A DNA stretch of 38,277 nucleotides, from contig NZ_JAUFPS010000036.1 in the NCBI RefSeq assembly GCF_030409315.1, forward strand, positions 141,673 through 179,949. Reading direction: 5' to 3'. The notes beneath the pieces were generated by a model that worked only from the letters and a program-made list of their open reading frames with translations, was not told where the DNA came from and searched no databases. This document shows positions 1 to 8,186 of this stretch, piece by piece (positions within the stretch are counted from its first letter, which is position 1; each line of letters opens with the position of its first letter). A program made the position numbers and the translations under genes. The stretch is from Mucilaginibacter flavus (GTDB lineage Bacteria > Bacteroidota > Bacteroidia > Sphingobacteriales > Sphingobacteriaceae).

Positions 1-51
1 CTTCACCAAAACTTCATTAAACTTTAGCGATTGCCAATTGTCAAACATCTG

Positions 52-59
52 TAAGTTTA
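52..59 (+). promoter_or_regulatory. possible Bacteroidota -7 box of the lipoprotein gene
   Basis: The octamer TAAGTTTA matches seven of eight positions of the Bacteroidota -7 consensus TAnnTTTG. A TTG lies at 31-33, 18 bases upstream, where a -33 element is expected. The start codon follows at 81. Weak match, offered as a candidate only. Confidence 0.3.
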
Positions 60-80
60 TTTATTTTAAACATTGTACAG

Positions 81-371
81 ATGAAAACAATTGCAAAAGC
101 AGGATTGGTATTAGCTTTATCGGCTTCACTTTTTAGCTCATGCGCGGCTGATTATTATGTGGCAGAACGTCCGGCAGAGCCGGTTTATGTGCGTCCTGTA
201 GCACCTTACCCCGGTGCTTATTGGGTACCCGGCGAATGGGCCTGGCGCGGCGGAAGATACGTTTATATCAATGGCTATTATGCCCGCCCACGTGCCGGCA
301 GAGTTTACGTACAGGGCTACTGGCATCCCGTACGCCGTGGCTATGCATGGCATAGAGGGTATTGGAGGTAA
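81..371 (+). CDS. small YXWGXW-type surface lipoprotein
   Basis: Encodes 96 residues. A signal peptide ends in a lipobox (LFSSC, Cys21), so the product is probably a lipid-anchored envelope protein. The mature part is dense in Tyr, Trp, Gly, Arg and Pro, with repeated aromatic/Gly units such as YWVPGEWAWRGGRY and YVQGYWHPVRRGYAWHRGYW. This fits the short YXWGXW-repeat lipoproteins common in Bacteroidota and Proteobacteria, whose biochemical role is unknown. The ATG at 81 directly precedes the signal peptide. It is transcribed toward argS, and a two-way terminator lies between them. Family assignment is by pattern; no function can be given. Confidence 0.75.
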   Translation: MKTIAKAGLVLALSASLFSSCAADYYVAERPAEPVYVRPVAPYPGAYWVPGEWAWRGGRYVYINGYYARPRAGRVYVQGYWHPVRRGYAWHRGYWR

Positions 372-481
372 AGCCCCCCAGCCCCCTAAAGGGGGAGTAT
401 AAAAAAAACGCTTAGCCAATTGATTTGACTAAGCGTTTCTATTTCTGACCTATTGTTCTCCCTTTAGCGGGTCAGGGGGCT
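372..481. repeat. inverted repeat nested around a terminator
   Basis: A C-rich arm at 372-397 is complementary, with a few mismatches, to an arm at 458-481. It carries the motif CCCCCTAAAGGGGG, itself a small palindrome. The arms enclose the terminator hairpin at 406-438 and begin one base after the lipoprotein stop codon. The right arm ends four bases before the argS stop. It looks like a dispersed palindromic element sitting between convergent genes. Confidence 0.6.
398..442. terminator. bidirectional rho-independent terminator
   Basis: AAACGCTTAG at 406-415 pairs perfectly with CTAAGCGTTT at 429-438 around a 13-base loop. An A-run precedes it and a T-rich stretch follows, so it can end transcription from both the lipoprotein gene and argS. 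Confidence 0.75.
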
Positions 482-484
482 CTT

Positions 485-2413
485 TTACATCCGCTCCGGT
501 ACATCAATACCGAGCAAAGCCATAGCCTGGCTAATTACTTTGGCTGATGAAGCAGATAATTGAAGACGGAATTGTTTCAGCGTTTCGGTTTCTGCTTTTA
601 ATACGCTGTGTTTATCATAAAACTTATTAAAAGTTTTTGCCAACTCATAAACATAGTTTGCCACTAACGCAGGGCTAAAATCCTTTGCAGCTGCTTGTAT
701 AATATCAGGGAATTGAGTTAATAGTAACACGACGTCACGTTCAAGGGCATCAAGTACAGTTATTTTGATCTGATCATCAATCTGATAATCACCTCTTCTT
801 AATACCGTTTTAATTCTTGCATGCGTGTACTGGATATAAGGGCCTGTATTTCCATGCAAGTCGATTGATTCGCTTGGATCAAACAATAAACGTTTCTTAG
901 GATCTACTTTTAGCAAAAAATACTTCAGCGCTCCCATTCCAATGGTATGGAAAAGTTTAAGCTTTTCTTCTTCAGGAAAATCTTCAATTTTACCGCTCTC
1001 ATTGGCTAATTTCTCAGCAGTAGTTTCCATTTCGGCCATCAGATCATCGGCATCTACTACCGTTCCTTCACGTGATTTCATTTTGCCCGATGGTAAATCA
1101 ACCATCCCGTATGATAAATGGAACAAGCCATCGGCACCTGCCTTACCTAATTTGTTAAGGATAAGGAAAAGTACTTTAAAGTGGTAATCCTGCTCGTTAC
1201 CTACCACGTAGATGGATTTATCCATGTGGTAATCATTATATTTTAATTGCGCGGTACCCATATCCTGGGTAATGTAAACCGATGTTCCGTCAGATCGTAA
1301 CACCAGTTTTTCATCCAGTCCGTCGGCAGTAAGGTCAATCCAAACAGAACCATCTTCTTTTTTGAAGAACACGCCTTTATCAAGTCCTTCTTCAATGATA
1401 TCTTTTCCTAACAGGTAGGTGTTCGATTCGTAATAGAATTTATCAAAATCAACACCCATTTGTTTATAGGTTTCGGCAAAACCCGCGTAAACCCAGCCGT
1501 TCATGGTTTTCCAAAGCTCAATAACTGCCTCATCGCCAGCTTCCCATTTTTGAAGCATTTGCTGGGTTTCAATCATCAACTGGGTAGCGCCTTTGGCAAT
1601 CTCTTTGATCTTATCTTCGTCGGCAGCAATTTTATCGTTCAGTTCATCAATTGCTTTGGTTTTATCTGCGGGCGTAGCCTGCTTTTTAACTTTTAGCTTA
1701 TCAATTGAATTAAGCAAAGCCTGGATTTTCACTTTCTGACCTTCCTTAAATAACGTCAGATCATTCTTTTCGTAAATACGATCCAATACCGGCGCCAATT
1801 GCACCCTTAACTCTTTTTCAAAAAGCACGTAGTATTTACCCACCAAATGATCGCCTTTCATCCCTGTCGACTCCGGTGTTTCGCCATTGCCAAACTTTTG
1901 CCAGGCCAGCATGGATTTACAGATGTGTACACCACGATCATTAACCAGGTTGGTTTTTATTACCTCATAACCGGCAGCAGCCAAAATCTGCGCGACCGAA
2001 AATCCTAACAGGTTATTTCGCACGTGTCCAAGATGTAGGGGCTTATTGGTATTGGGTGATGAATACTCCACCATTACTTTTTGGCCGTTTGGCTTTGCTA
2101 CCGCGAAGGTATCTGGCAAAACCTCGTTATAAAGCTGAGCAATCCAATACTCATCGCTTAAAGAAATATTAAGGAAGCCTTTAACCACGTTAAAAGAGGC
2201 AACTTCTTTTAATTCGTTTAAAAGATATTCGCCAATTTCAGTACCGGTTTGTTCGGGGCCCTTACGCGAAAATTTGGTAAACGGGAACGTAACTATCGTG
2301 ATTTGCCCGTCAAACTCTTTACGGGTTTCCTGTAAGCCTATAGCTGCCGGCGCAACATCTGTTTGGTATAAATGTTTAATAGCTTTAACGGCAGCATCAA
2401 TAATAAAATCCAT
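485..2413 (-). CDS. argS: arginyl-tRNA synthetase
   Basis: Encodes 642 residues. The enzyme charges tRNA-Arg with arginine in the cytoplasm (class I synthetase, EC 6.1.1.19). The N-terminal Arg-tRNA synthetase additional domain (about 1-110) is followed by the Rossmann catalytic core. The HIGH motif is HLGH at 127-130, within SSPNTNKPLHLGH, a hallmark of ArgRS. The KMSKS equivalent is KMKSR at 444-448. A C-terminal anticodon-binding (DALR-type) domain covers roughly 520-642 and ends in GIDVPERM, typical of the family. A charged Lys/Glu-rich stretch at about 225-275 is a probable coiled insertion. The length is a little above the usual 550-600. The ATG at 2411-2413 is the only sensible start. 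The gene appears monocistronic; the toxin-antitoxin pair lies upstream on the same strand. Confidence 0.97.
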   Translation of the reverse strand: MDFIIDAAVKAIKHLYQTDVAPAAIGLQETRKEFDGQITIVTFPFTKFSRKGPEQTGTEIGEYLLNELKEVASFNVVKGFLNISLSDEYWIAQLYNEVLPDTFAVAKPNGQKVMVEYSSPNTNKPLHLGHVRNNLLGFSVAQILAAAGYEVIKTNLVNDRGVHICKSMLAWQKFGNGETPESTGMKGDHLVGKYYVLFEKELRVQLAPVLDRIYEKNDLTLFKEGQKVKIQALLNSIDKLKVKKQATPADKTKAIDELNDKIAADEDKIKEIAKGATQLMIETQQMLQKWEAGDEAVIELWKTMNGWVYAGFAETYKQMGVDFDKFYYESNTYLLGKDIIEEGLDKGVFFKKEDGSVWIDLTADGLDEKLVLRSDGTSVYITQDMGTAQLKYNDYHMDKSIYVVGNEQDYHFKVLFLILNKLGKAGADGLFHLSYGMVDLPSGKMKSREGTVVDADDLMAEMETTAEKLANESGKIEDFPEEEKLKLFHTIGMGALKYFLLKVDPKKRLLFDPSESIDLHGNTGPYIQYTHARIKTVLRRGDYQIDDQIKITVLDALERDVVLLLTQFPDIIQAAAKDFSPALVANYVYELAKTFNKFYDKHSVLKAETETLKQFRLQLSASSAKVISQAMALLGIDVPERM

Positions 2414-2478
2414 GCGGCAAAATTAATTAAATTGCTAATACTGGTTGTATTAAATTTGAAGGAGGGATTTTAAAGGAA

Positions 2479-2868
2479 TTAACTAATCAAACGCAGTTTT
2501 TCAATTCGTTCAAAATGTTTTTTGTTTAAAGTGGCACAAGGCGTGTTGTAGCAAACGGCTGTGGCGGCAATAAATAAATCTGCGGCCTCTATTACCTTGT
2601 TAATCTTTTTCAAGGCTGTGATAATCTCGGATACTGTGACTGCCACCTTGGAATCGAAAGCTAAAACTTCCATTTTCTGAAAAAATAGATTCCAAAATTC
2701 TATCTGATTGTCAAATGCGCCAGCATATATTTCGTATTCTGTAATCGTTGAAACGGCAAATCGATAACCAGCTTTGGTAAGCTCAAAAAGAGTAGTTTTA
2801 GTTTGATCCTTTTTTCTAAAATGTTCGATCAAAATAGAGGTGTCCAGCAGAATTATTTCGTCCGCCAT
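2479..2868 (-). CDS. PIN-domain ribonuclease toxin (VapC type)
   Basis: Encodes 129 residues. PIN domains of VapC toxins are Mg-dependent RNases that usually cut tRNA or rRNA when their antitoxin is lost. The acidic active site is visible: Asp9 in LLDTSILIEHF, Glu44 in TITEYEIYAG, Asp97 in EAADLFIAATA, and the fourth position as Asn115 in TLNKKHF, which is common in this family. The length is normal. The start codon lies inside the antitoxin gene (16-base overlap), the usual coupling of a toxin-antitoxin operon. The target is unknown. Confidence 0.88.
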   Translation of the reverse strand: MADEIILLDTSILIEHFRKKDQTKTTLFELTKAGYRFAVSTITEYEIYAGAFDNQIEFWNLFFQKMEVLAFDSKVAVTVSEIITALKKINKVIEAADLFIAATAVCYNTPCATLNKKHFERIEKLRLIS

Positions 2869-3086
2869 TTATTGAAATGTTTTCTCACGTCCTTATAATT
2901 TTTGTATTGTTCGTCACTCATTACCGGACCATTTAGCAACATTTTCTGAAAATCGGTAAGCTCTCCTTCCTTATACCGCACTTCTTTTTTATTTAATTCC
3001 TTTTTCAAAATAGCACGCTTGTCTTCAGGCAACTGCCGTACAACATGCAGTAGTTCATCAAACGCAATTTCTACCTTTAATTCCAT
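2853..3086 (-). CDS. antitoxin partner of the PIN toxin
   Basis: Encodes 77 residues from the ATG at 3084-3086. An in-frame TTG two codons upstream is less likely. The gene lies directly upstream of the PIN toxin and overlaps it by 16 bases, so the role is inferred from position. The N-terminal part (MELKVEIAFDELLHVVRQLP) resembles the short N-terminal segment seen in many Bacteroidota antitoxins paired with PIN toxins. The middle and C-terminus are charged and probably form the toxin-wrapping tail. No classical helix-turn-helix or AbrB fold is evident by eye. A palindrome 12 bases upstream may be its operator. Confidence 0.75.
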   Translation of the reverse strand: MELKVEIAFDELLHVVRQLPEDKRAILKKELNKKEVRYKEGELTDFQKMLLNGPVMSDEQYKNYKDVRKHFNKWRTK

Positions 3087-3097
3087 ACTCAAATATA

Positions 3098-3115
3098 ATC
3101 AATATTTTAATTGAT
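3098..3115. promoter_or_regulatory. candidate operator of the toxin-antitoxin operon
   Basis: ATCAAT at 3098-3103 and ATTGAT at 3110-3115 form a perfect 6-base inverted repeat with a 6-base spacer, 12 bases upstream of the antitoxin ATG. This is where type II toxin-antitoxin complexes usually bind for autorepression. The region is very AT-rich, so a chance palindrome is possible. Confidence 0.4.
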
Positions 3116-3199
3116 ATTAATTGCAGTATTTCAATTTCCCGTCCTCATTCTGTTTTCTTAGTTAATTTCTGATAGATTTGTGTTTCGATCATTCCTTTT

Positions 3200-4642
3200 A
3201 TGACACTTACAAATTCTGATTTTAAAATAGATGTAACTTCCGAAATCGGTACGCTTCGCACCCTGCTTATCCATAGCCCCGATAGTGGCCTGGGCAAAGT
3301 TGTGCCTTCAAAAGCGCAGGACTGGCTGTTTGAAGATATTGTACACCTTGATACCATGCGCAGAAACGAGTATGATTACTACATTAAACTGCTGCTCTAT
3401 TTTTTAGATCCCGACAAAATAAAAGGCAAACTGAAAAGTATTGATAACGATGACGACCGCTTATTTTTCAAACCCGATAACGCTAATTTTCACGCTTCAA
3501 ACAACGTAATTGAAATTCAAAGTTTGCTGGCCGATATTTTAGAGCAAGCCGATATCCGTAAAAAGCTGGTAGCCTCTGTTTGTGCTATTGAAAGTTGCAA
3601 TTACCGCCTGCAACAGCAACTGATAGATACCAACCCCGTTGAACTGGCTAAGATATTCATATCCGGTTCCTTAGGTAACGAGGAAATGATCTTCGCTCCT
3701 ATCCCCAACCTTATTTTCTCACGGGATTTAGGCATCGCCGTAAATAACCACATGCTGCTCAACAAACCCGCCAAAAAAGCCCGTTTCCGCGAAACGTTGT
3801 TAATGCGGTACATCTTTTTCAACCATCCCTTGTTTGCGGCGTATCAGAACAACATACTGGAGATTCCGGAAACAGCGCAACACTTTTTGCGCCCCGGCGA
3901 GGACAACCAGGGCAAAACCACTTTAGAGGGTGGCGACGTGATGATGGTTAGTCCGCAGCATTTGTTGATTGGCTGCAGCGAACGTACTTCTATCAGCGGT
4001 GCCAATGAAGCCATTAAATTGTTGTTTGATAACGATGTGGTGAAAAAGGTAACCATTGTAAAAATACCACACAAGCGCGACTACATGCACATTGACACCG
4101 TGTTTACACAAGTAAAACGCAATACATGGGTGCTGTTGCGCTCGTTGGCTATTGCTGAAGCACCTTTGGAAGATCAGGAACCTATTTCATGGTTTACCGA
4201 TAAAAAATCGAAAGAAAAACCAGAAATAGTGCAGTTCAGAAAAGATAAAAAGCCAAAGGTAATTGATTGCCTGGAAGATTTACTTGACGACATCAGTCAA
4301 AAAGATTTGCAAAGCGAGGAGAAAACGAAATTCATTTACTCGGGCAATAATACTTTCCCTTTTGATGCGCGCGAACAGTGGACAGACTCCTGCAACCTGC
4401 TTGCTGTTAAAGAAGGCCTAGTTTTAGGATACGACCGTAACGATAAAACAGTAGAAGCCTTTAAACAAAGTGGGTTTAATGTAATAAAGGTGGCCGACCT
4501 GCTTCAAAAATTTGAAACAGGCGAGCTTGATCCAAAAACTTTAACAGATACATTAATTTTAATGCCTTCGGCAGAACTTTCAAGGGCCCGCGGTGGTTTC
4601 CATTGTATGAGCATGCCGCTTTTGAGGGACAAGGTTGTCTGA
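3200..4642 (+). CDS. arginine deiminase-like amidinotransferase-family enzyme
   Basis: Encodes 480 residues, cytoplasmic (no signal peptide). Arginine deiminase hydrolyses arginine to citrulline and ammonia. The guanidino-modifying enzyme active site is complete: FSRD with Asp176, EGGD with Glu243 to Asp246, HIDTVF with His297 and Asp299, and RGGFHCMSMP with the nucleophile Cys469. These align in order with the Asp, Glu, His, Asp and Cys of known arginine deiminases. The protein is about 60 residues longer than classical ArcA. The extra length is a charged segment at roughly 330-400 (KKSKEKPEIVQ...), so the substrate could differ from arginine. The neighbours (a second family member and a PLP decarboxylase) support arginine/citrulline metabolism. 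The last two codons and the stop lie inside a palindromic element. Confidence 0.82.
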   Translation: MTLTNSDFKIDVTSEIGTLRTLLIHSPDSGLGKVVPSKAQDWLFEDIVHLDTMRRNEYDYYIKLLLYFLDPDKIKGKLKSIDNDDDRLFFKPDNANFHASNNVIEIQSLLADILEQADIRKKLVASVCAIESCNYRLQQQLIDTNPVELAKIFISGSLGNEEMIFAPIPNLIFSRDLGIAVNNHMLLNKPAKKARFRETLLMRYIFFNHPLFAAYQNNILEIPETAQHFLRPGEDNQGKTTLEGGDVMMVSPQHLLIGCSERTSISGANEAIKLLFDNDVVKKVTIVKIPHKRDYMHIDTVFTQVKRNTWVLLRSLAIAEAPLEDQEPISWFTDKKSKEKPEIVQFRKDKKPKVIDCLEDLLDDISQKDLQSEEKTKFIYSGNNTFPFDAREQWTDSCNLLAVKEGLVLGYDRNDKTVEAFKQSGFNVIKVADLLQKFETGELDPKTLTDTLILMPSAELSRARGGFHCMSMPLLRDKVV

Positions 4643-4726
4643 ATCAGAATTTACAGAATTAGTAAATTAACAGAATGACAGGCAATTCTGAATATCCTTA
4701 AATTCTGTAAATTCTGATTCAGACAA
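4635..4726. repeat. 92-bp palindromic element, copy A of a dispersed family
   Basis: Arms of 26 bases at 4635-4660 and 4701-4726 are perfect reverse complements. The left arm begins TTGTCTGAATCAG. The left arm contains the end and stop codon of the deiminase-like gene. The left arm matches that of the element at 9676-9831 at 18 of 25 positions by eye, so both belong to one family. It can fold into a strong hairpin and may also terminate transcription. Confidence 0.85.
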
Positions 4727-4729
4727 ATT

Positions 4730-4771
4730 AATGACTAATGACCATTGACTAATGACCAACAACCAATCTAC
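4730..4771. repeat. degenerate heptamer tandem array over the ctlX start codon
   Basis: Consecutive 7-mers read AATGACT, AATGACC, ATTGACT, AATGACC, AACAACC, AATCTAC. The ctlX ATG (4752) is part of the fourth unit, and residues 2-6 of the protein are encoded by the array. The ATGs of units one and two (4731 and 4738) open frames that stop inside the array. Confidence 0.75.
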
Positions 4772-5672
4772 CAGTAACATATTAATGATAAGGCCGGTAA
4801 GTTTCGGCTTTAACGAGCAAACGGCTGCAAGTAACGCTTTTCAGAATCGCGATGCCAACCAGCAGGCGGTACAGGATAAAGCACTTGCCGAATTTGATGG
4901 CTTTGTAAAAATACTTAGCGATGCGGGGGTAAATGTAACCGTGGTTGACGATACACCAGAACCGCATACGCCTGATTCTATTTTCCCTAATAACTGGGTA
5001 TCTTTTCATGACGATGGCACCGTTTACCTTTACCCGATGCAGGCAGAAAACCGCAGACTGGAACGCAGGGAGGATATTATAACCAATCTTGAAGATAAAT
5101 TTAAGATAGGCCACGTAATTGACCTAAGCCGTTTTGAGGCCGACAATCGCTTTTTAGAGGGTACGGGCAGTATGGTATTGGATAGGCCGAATAAAATCGC
5201 TTACGCTTGCCTATCACCCCGTACTGATAAACAGGTGCTCGACCTGTTTTGTGAGCAAACCGGCTACCGGGCTGTTAGTTTCGATGCGGCAGATGAACAT
5301 GGCAAAGCCATATACCATACCAATGTATTGATGTGCATTGGCAGTGGGTTCGCGGTAATATGTGTAGACAGTATCCCCAACCCACATGAACGGATCGTGG
5401 TTTTAGAAACCTTGAAATCGACCCAAAAAGAAGTGATTGAAATTTCGTTTGCGCAGATGAACCAGTTTGCAGGTAATATGCTGGAAGTTAAAAGTATTAG
5501 CGGCGAAACGCTGATTGTAATGTCAAAAAATGCTTTTAACGCGATTACTCAACAGCAAAAAACAGTATTAGAAAAATATGGCAAATTGGTGTATGCCGAT
5601 ATCAACACTATAGAAACCAACGGCGGCGGTAGTGCCAGGTGTATGATGGCCGAGGTACATTTGCCTTCCTAA
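4752..5672 (+). CDS. ctlX: CtlX-type citrulline/amidino hydrolase
   Basis: Encodes 306 residues of the guanidino-modifying enzyme fold, a second and distinct member directly after the deiminase-like gene. Catalytic signatures are FPNNW at 78-82, EGTGS starting at Glu136, YHTNV with His189, and SARCMMAEVH with the nucleophile Cys297. The pattern and length fit the CtlX group, named for citrulline utilisation; it is expected to hydrolyse citrulline or a related ureido/guanidino compound. Substrate cannot be fixed from sequence. The ATG at 4752 lies in a heptamer repeat. The two upstream ATGs hit stops at once, so they are not alternative starts. The gap to the preceding gene is 109 bases, filled by repeat elements, so co-transcription is uncertain. 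Confidence 0.8.
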   Translation: MTNNQSTSNILMIRPVSFGFNEQTAASNAFQNRDANQQAVQDKALAEFDGFVKILSDAGVNVTVVDDTPEPHTPDSIFPNNWVSFHDDGTVYLYPMQAENRRLERREDIITNLEDKFKIGHVIDLSRFEADNRFLEGTGSMVLDRPNKIAYACLSPRTDKQVLDLFCEQTGYRAVSFDAADEHGKAIYHTNVLMCIGSGFAVICVDSIPNPHERIVVLETLKSTQKEVIEISFAQMNQFAGNMLEVKSISGETLIVMSKNAFNAITQQQKTVLEKYGKLVYADINTIETNGGGSARCMMAEVHLPS

Positions 5673-5759
5673 GCACATCTTTTTGGCGTAAAATATTATT
5701 TGGATAAATATATTATATATTCTAAATTGGATATATATTGTATTACCAAAACTTAAGCC

Positions 5760-8075
5760 TTGTTACCTAAAGATATCACTAAGTCCGCTTTAGATCCCGA
5801 TTCTTTTGAAGCCAGACTATTTCAGCTATTTATTTCGCGTATTGAGGATCATGCTATTTTTATGCTTGATGCCAACGGCTATATTCTTAGCTGGAATCAG
5901 GGAGCTCAAAACATAAAAGGCTATGAAACCGATGAAATTTTAGGCAAACATTTCTCCGTTTTTTATACTCCCGAAGACAGGCAAAACAACGAACCTCGCA
6001 ATAATTTAAACCAGGCGTTAAAAAAAAACTTTCACGAAACTGAAGGTTGGCGGGTACATAAAAATGGCAGTTTGTTTTGGGCCAATATAAGCTTCACCAC
6101 GCTTTATGACGATAAGGGCCATTTGATTGGTTTTGCCAAAATAACCCGCGATATCACCAACAGGAAGATGAGTGAGGATCAAAAGACCCTTGTAAACGCC
6201 GAGCTGGAAAACAGGGTGCACGAAAATTCTAAAAAAATAGTATCGCACGAGCGCAGATTTCGTAAACTGATAGAAAATAGCTACGACGGTATTTCGCTGT
6301 TTGACAAAAATTTACAGGTGTTTTACAGAAGCCGCTCGGCCGAACGCATCAACGGCTGGAATAACGTAGAACGTGCCGTTCAGGATATCGACTCGCTTGT
6401 ACACCCCGATGACCTGGCGAGCGTAAAAAACATGTTCTCAAAAATCATTACCGAACCCGACAGGCCTGTTATATCCACCTACCGCACCAAACATAAACTG
6501 GGCCACTATATATGGGTGGAGTGTCTTTTGCATAACAGGCTCAAAGATGCCGATATTGGGGCCATAGTATGCAATTTCAGAGATGTTACAGAGCGCATTA
6601 AGGCCGAAATACAGCTGCGTGATAAAAACAAGCAAATAGAAAAAATACTGGAGAGCATAACAGACGGCTTTATAGCACTCGATAAAGATTTCAGGTATAC
6701 CTTTGCCAACCAAAAAATGGCCGAAATGCTTGGTCGTGCGCCCGATTCATTAATAGGTAGAGTGGTTTGGGAGGTTTTTCCGGATGCGGTTGGCTCTGAT
6801 ACCTATTTAGCCATCAATAAGGCTATGGCCGAGCAGCAATACATTTGCAACGAAGATTTTTACGAACCATTACACCTATGGCAGGAAAACCATATTTACC
6901 CCTCGCCGGATGGGCTTTCGATATTTATAAGAGATATTACCGAACGTAAAAACGCCGAAGCATCATTACTTGAGTCGGAATCAAACCTGCGCTCGGTATT
7001 TGAAAATAACGATCAGGCTATTATTTTATTTGATACCGGCGGAAACATAAAATCATTTAATGGTAACGCCAATACCATAGCCTTAAATTACTTCAACAAG
7101 CCATTAAAAATAGGGGCATCGCTTTACAGCTACGCGGCCGATGGTAAAGGCGAACATTTAAAGCAGATTATACGGCAGTTAAAAGAGCAATCGCCCATAA
7201 CTTATGAAAAAAGTTACACCCTGCTTAACAACACCAACGCGTGGTATGATGTACGGTGGGTGAGCGTGCTTAATAACCAAAACCAACAAACCGGAATTAT
7301 ACTTACGCTGAAAAACATTTCAGAAAAAAAACAGGCCGACATAGAGCGGGATAAAATTACAGCCGACCTGGCGCAACGCAATAAAGACCTTGAACAGTTT
7401 ACCTACATCGTATCGCACAATTTAAGGGCGCCGGTGGCTAACATTAAAGGCTTATCAGACATTTTATTTGATTTGGATTGCAGCCCCGGCGCCGAAATTC
7501 CGGAAGCGCAAACAGCTTTAACCAAATCAATCAATAATCTTGATACGGTGATTATCGACCTTAATCATATATTGGAAGTAAGCAGCGAATCAAACGATAT
7601 GCTGGTTAATATATCATTATCGCAACTGGTCGACGATGTAAAATCAGAAGCGGTTACCCTGATAGCCAAACACAATGCCCAAATTGAATATGATTTTAGC
7701 GAAATAGAGGAGCTTACCAGTATTAAGAGCTACATGTACAGTATTTTTCAAAACCTAATCATCAACAGCATTAAATACCGCAAAAAGAATGTGGCTCCAC
7801 TTATCTTTGTTAGCAGTAAGATTGAAAACAACAAAACCTACATTTGTTTTAAAGACAATGGCAAAGGCATCGATCTTGAAAAAAACCGCGAGCAGTTATT
7901 TGGTTTGTATAAACGGTTTGACAGAGGTGTTGAAGGCAAAGGCATGGGTTTATATATGGTAAAAATGCAGGCCGAACGACTTGGCGGACAAATAAACGTT
8001 GAAAGTGTTTTAAACGAAGGAACCAGTTTTATACTTGAATTACCCCTGGATGAACAGGTATATTCTTCACGCTAA
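5760..8075 (+). CDS. multi-PAS sensor histidine kinase
   Basis: Encodes 771 residues, with no membrane segment, so it probably senses an intracellular signal. Four PAS domains can be delimited by their C-terminal motifs: about 25-135 (ends FAKITRDITNRK), 165-285 (ends CNFRDVTERIK), 290-405 (ends IFIRDITERKN) and 410-530 (ends ILTLKNISEKKQ). The HisKA helix has the phosphoacceptor His553 in YIVSHNLRAPVANIKG, a form typical of Bacteroidota. The ATPase domain shows IFQNLIINSIKYR (N box), DNGKGID (G1) and GKGMGLYMVK (G2). The start is TTG at 5760: an in-frame stop lies two codons upstream, and the first ATG would remove part of PAS1. No response regulator is adjacent. It sits between ctlX and the decarboxylase, but a link to arginine is only inferred. 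Confidence 0.9.
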   Translation: MLPKDITKSALDPDSFEARLFQLFISRIEDHAIFMLDANGYILSWNQGAQNIKGYETDEILGKHFSVFYTPEDRQNNEPRNNLNQALKKNFHETEGWRVHKNGSLFWANISFTTLYDDKGHLIGFAKITRDITNRKMSEDQKTLVNAELENRVHENSKKIVSHERRFRKLIENSYDGISLFDKNLQVFYRSRSAERINGWNNVERAVQDIDSLVHPDDLASVKNMFSKIITEPDRPVISTYRTKHKLGHYIWVECLLHNRLKDADIGAIVCNFRDVTERIKAEIQLRDKNKQIEKILESITDGFIALDKDFRYTFANQKMAEMLGRAPDSLIGRVVWEVFPDAVGSDTYLAINKAMAEQQYICNEDFYEPLHLWQENHIYPSPDGLSIFIRDITERKNAEASLLESESNLRSVFENNDQAIILFDTGGNIKSFNGNANTIALNYFNKPLKIGASLYSYAADGKGEHLKQIIRQLKEQSPITYEKSYTLLNNTNAWYDVRWVSVLNNQNQQTGIILTLKNISEKKQADIERDKITADLAQRNKDLEQFTYIVSHNLRAPVANIKGLSDILFDLDCSPGAEIPEAQTALTKSINNLDTVIIDLNHILEVSSESNDMLVNISLSQLVDDVKSEAVTLIAKHNAQIEYDFSEIEELTSIKSYMYSIFQNLIINSIKYRKKNVAPLIFVSSKIENNKTYICFKDNGKGIDLEKNREQLFGLYKRFDRGVEGKGMGLYMVKMQAERLGGQINVESVLNEGTSFILELPLDEQVYSSR

Positions 8076-8186
8076 ACCTTCCGTATATTAATTCACAAAT
8101 AAATTACAATTAAACTATAAATTTTAATCTAACAAATAGCAGGTTATTCCGTTTTAAAATCACATTTTTGCCCCAAATTTTAAAGG

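Noticed and set aside
138..419. 93-codon frame opposite the small lipoprotein
   Set aside because: It is a shadow of the Tyr/Gly/Arg-rich coding sequence and spans the terminator.
3200..5672. Classical ADI (arcABC) fermentation operon
   Set aside because: Ornithine carbamoyltransferase, carbamate kinase and an arginine/ornithine antiporter are all missing.
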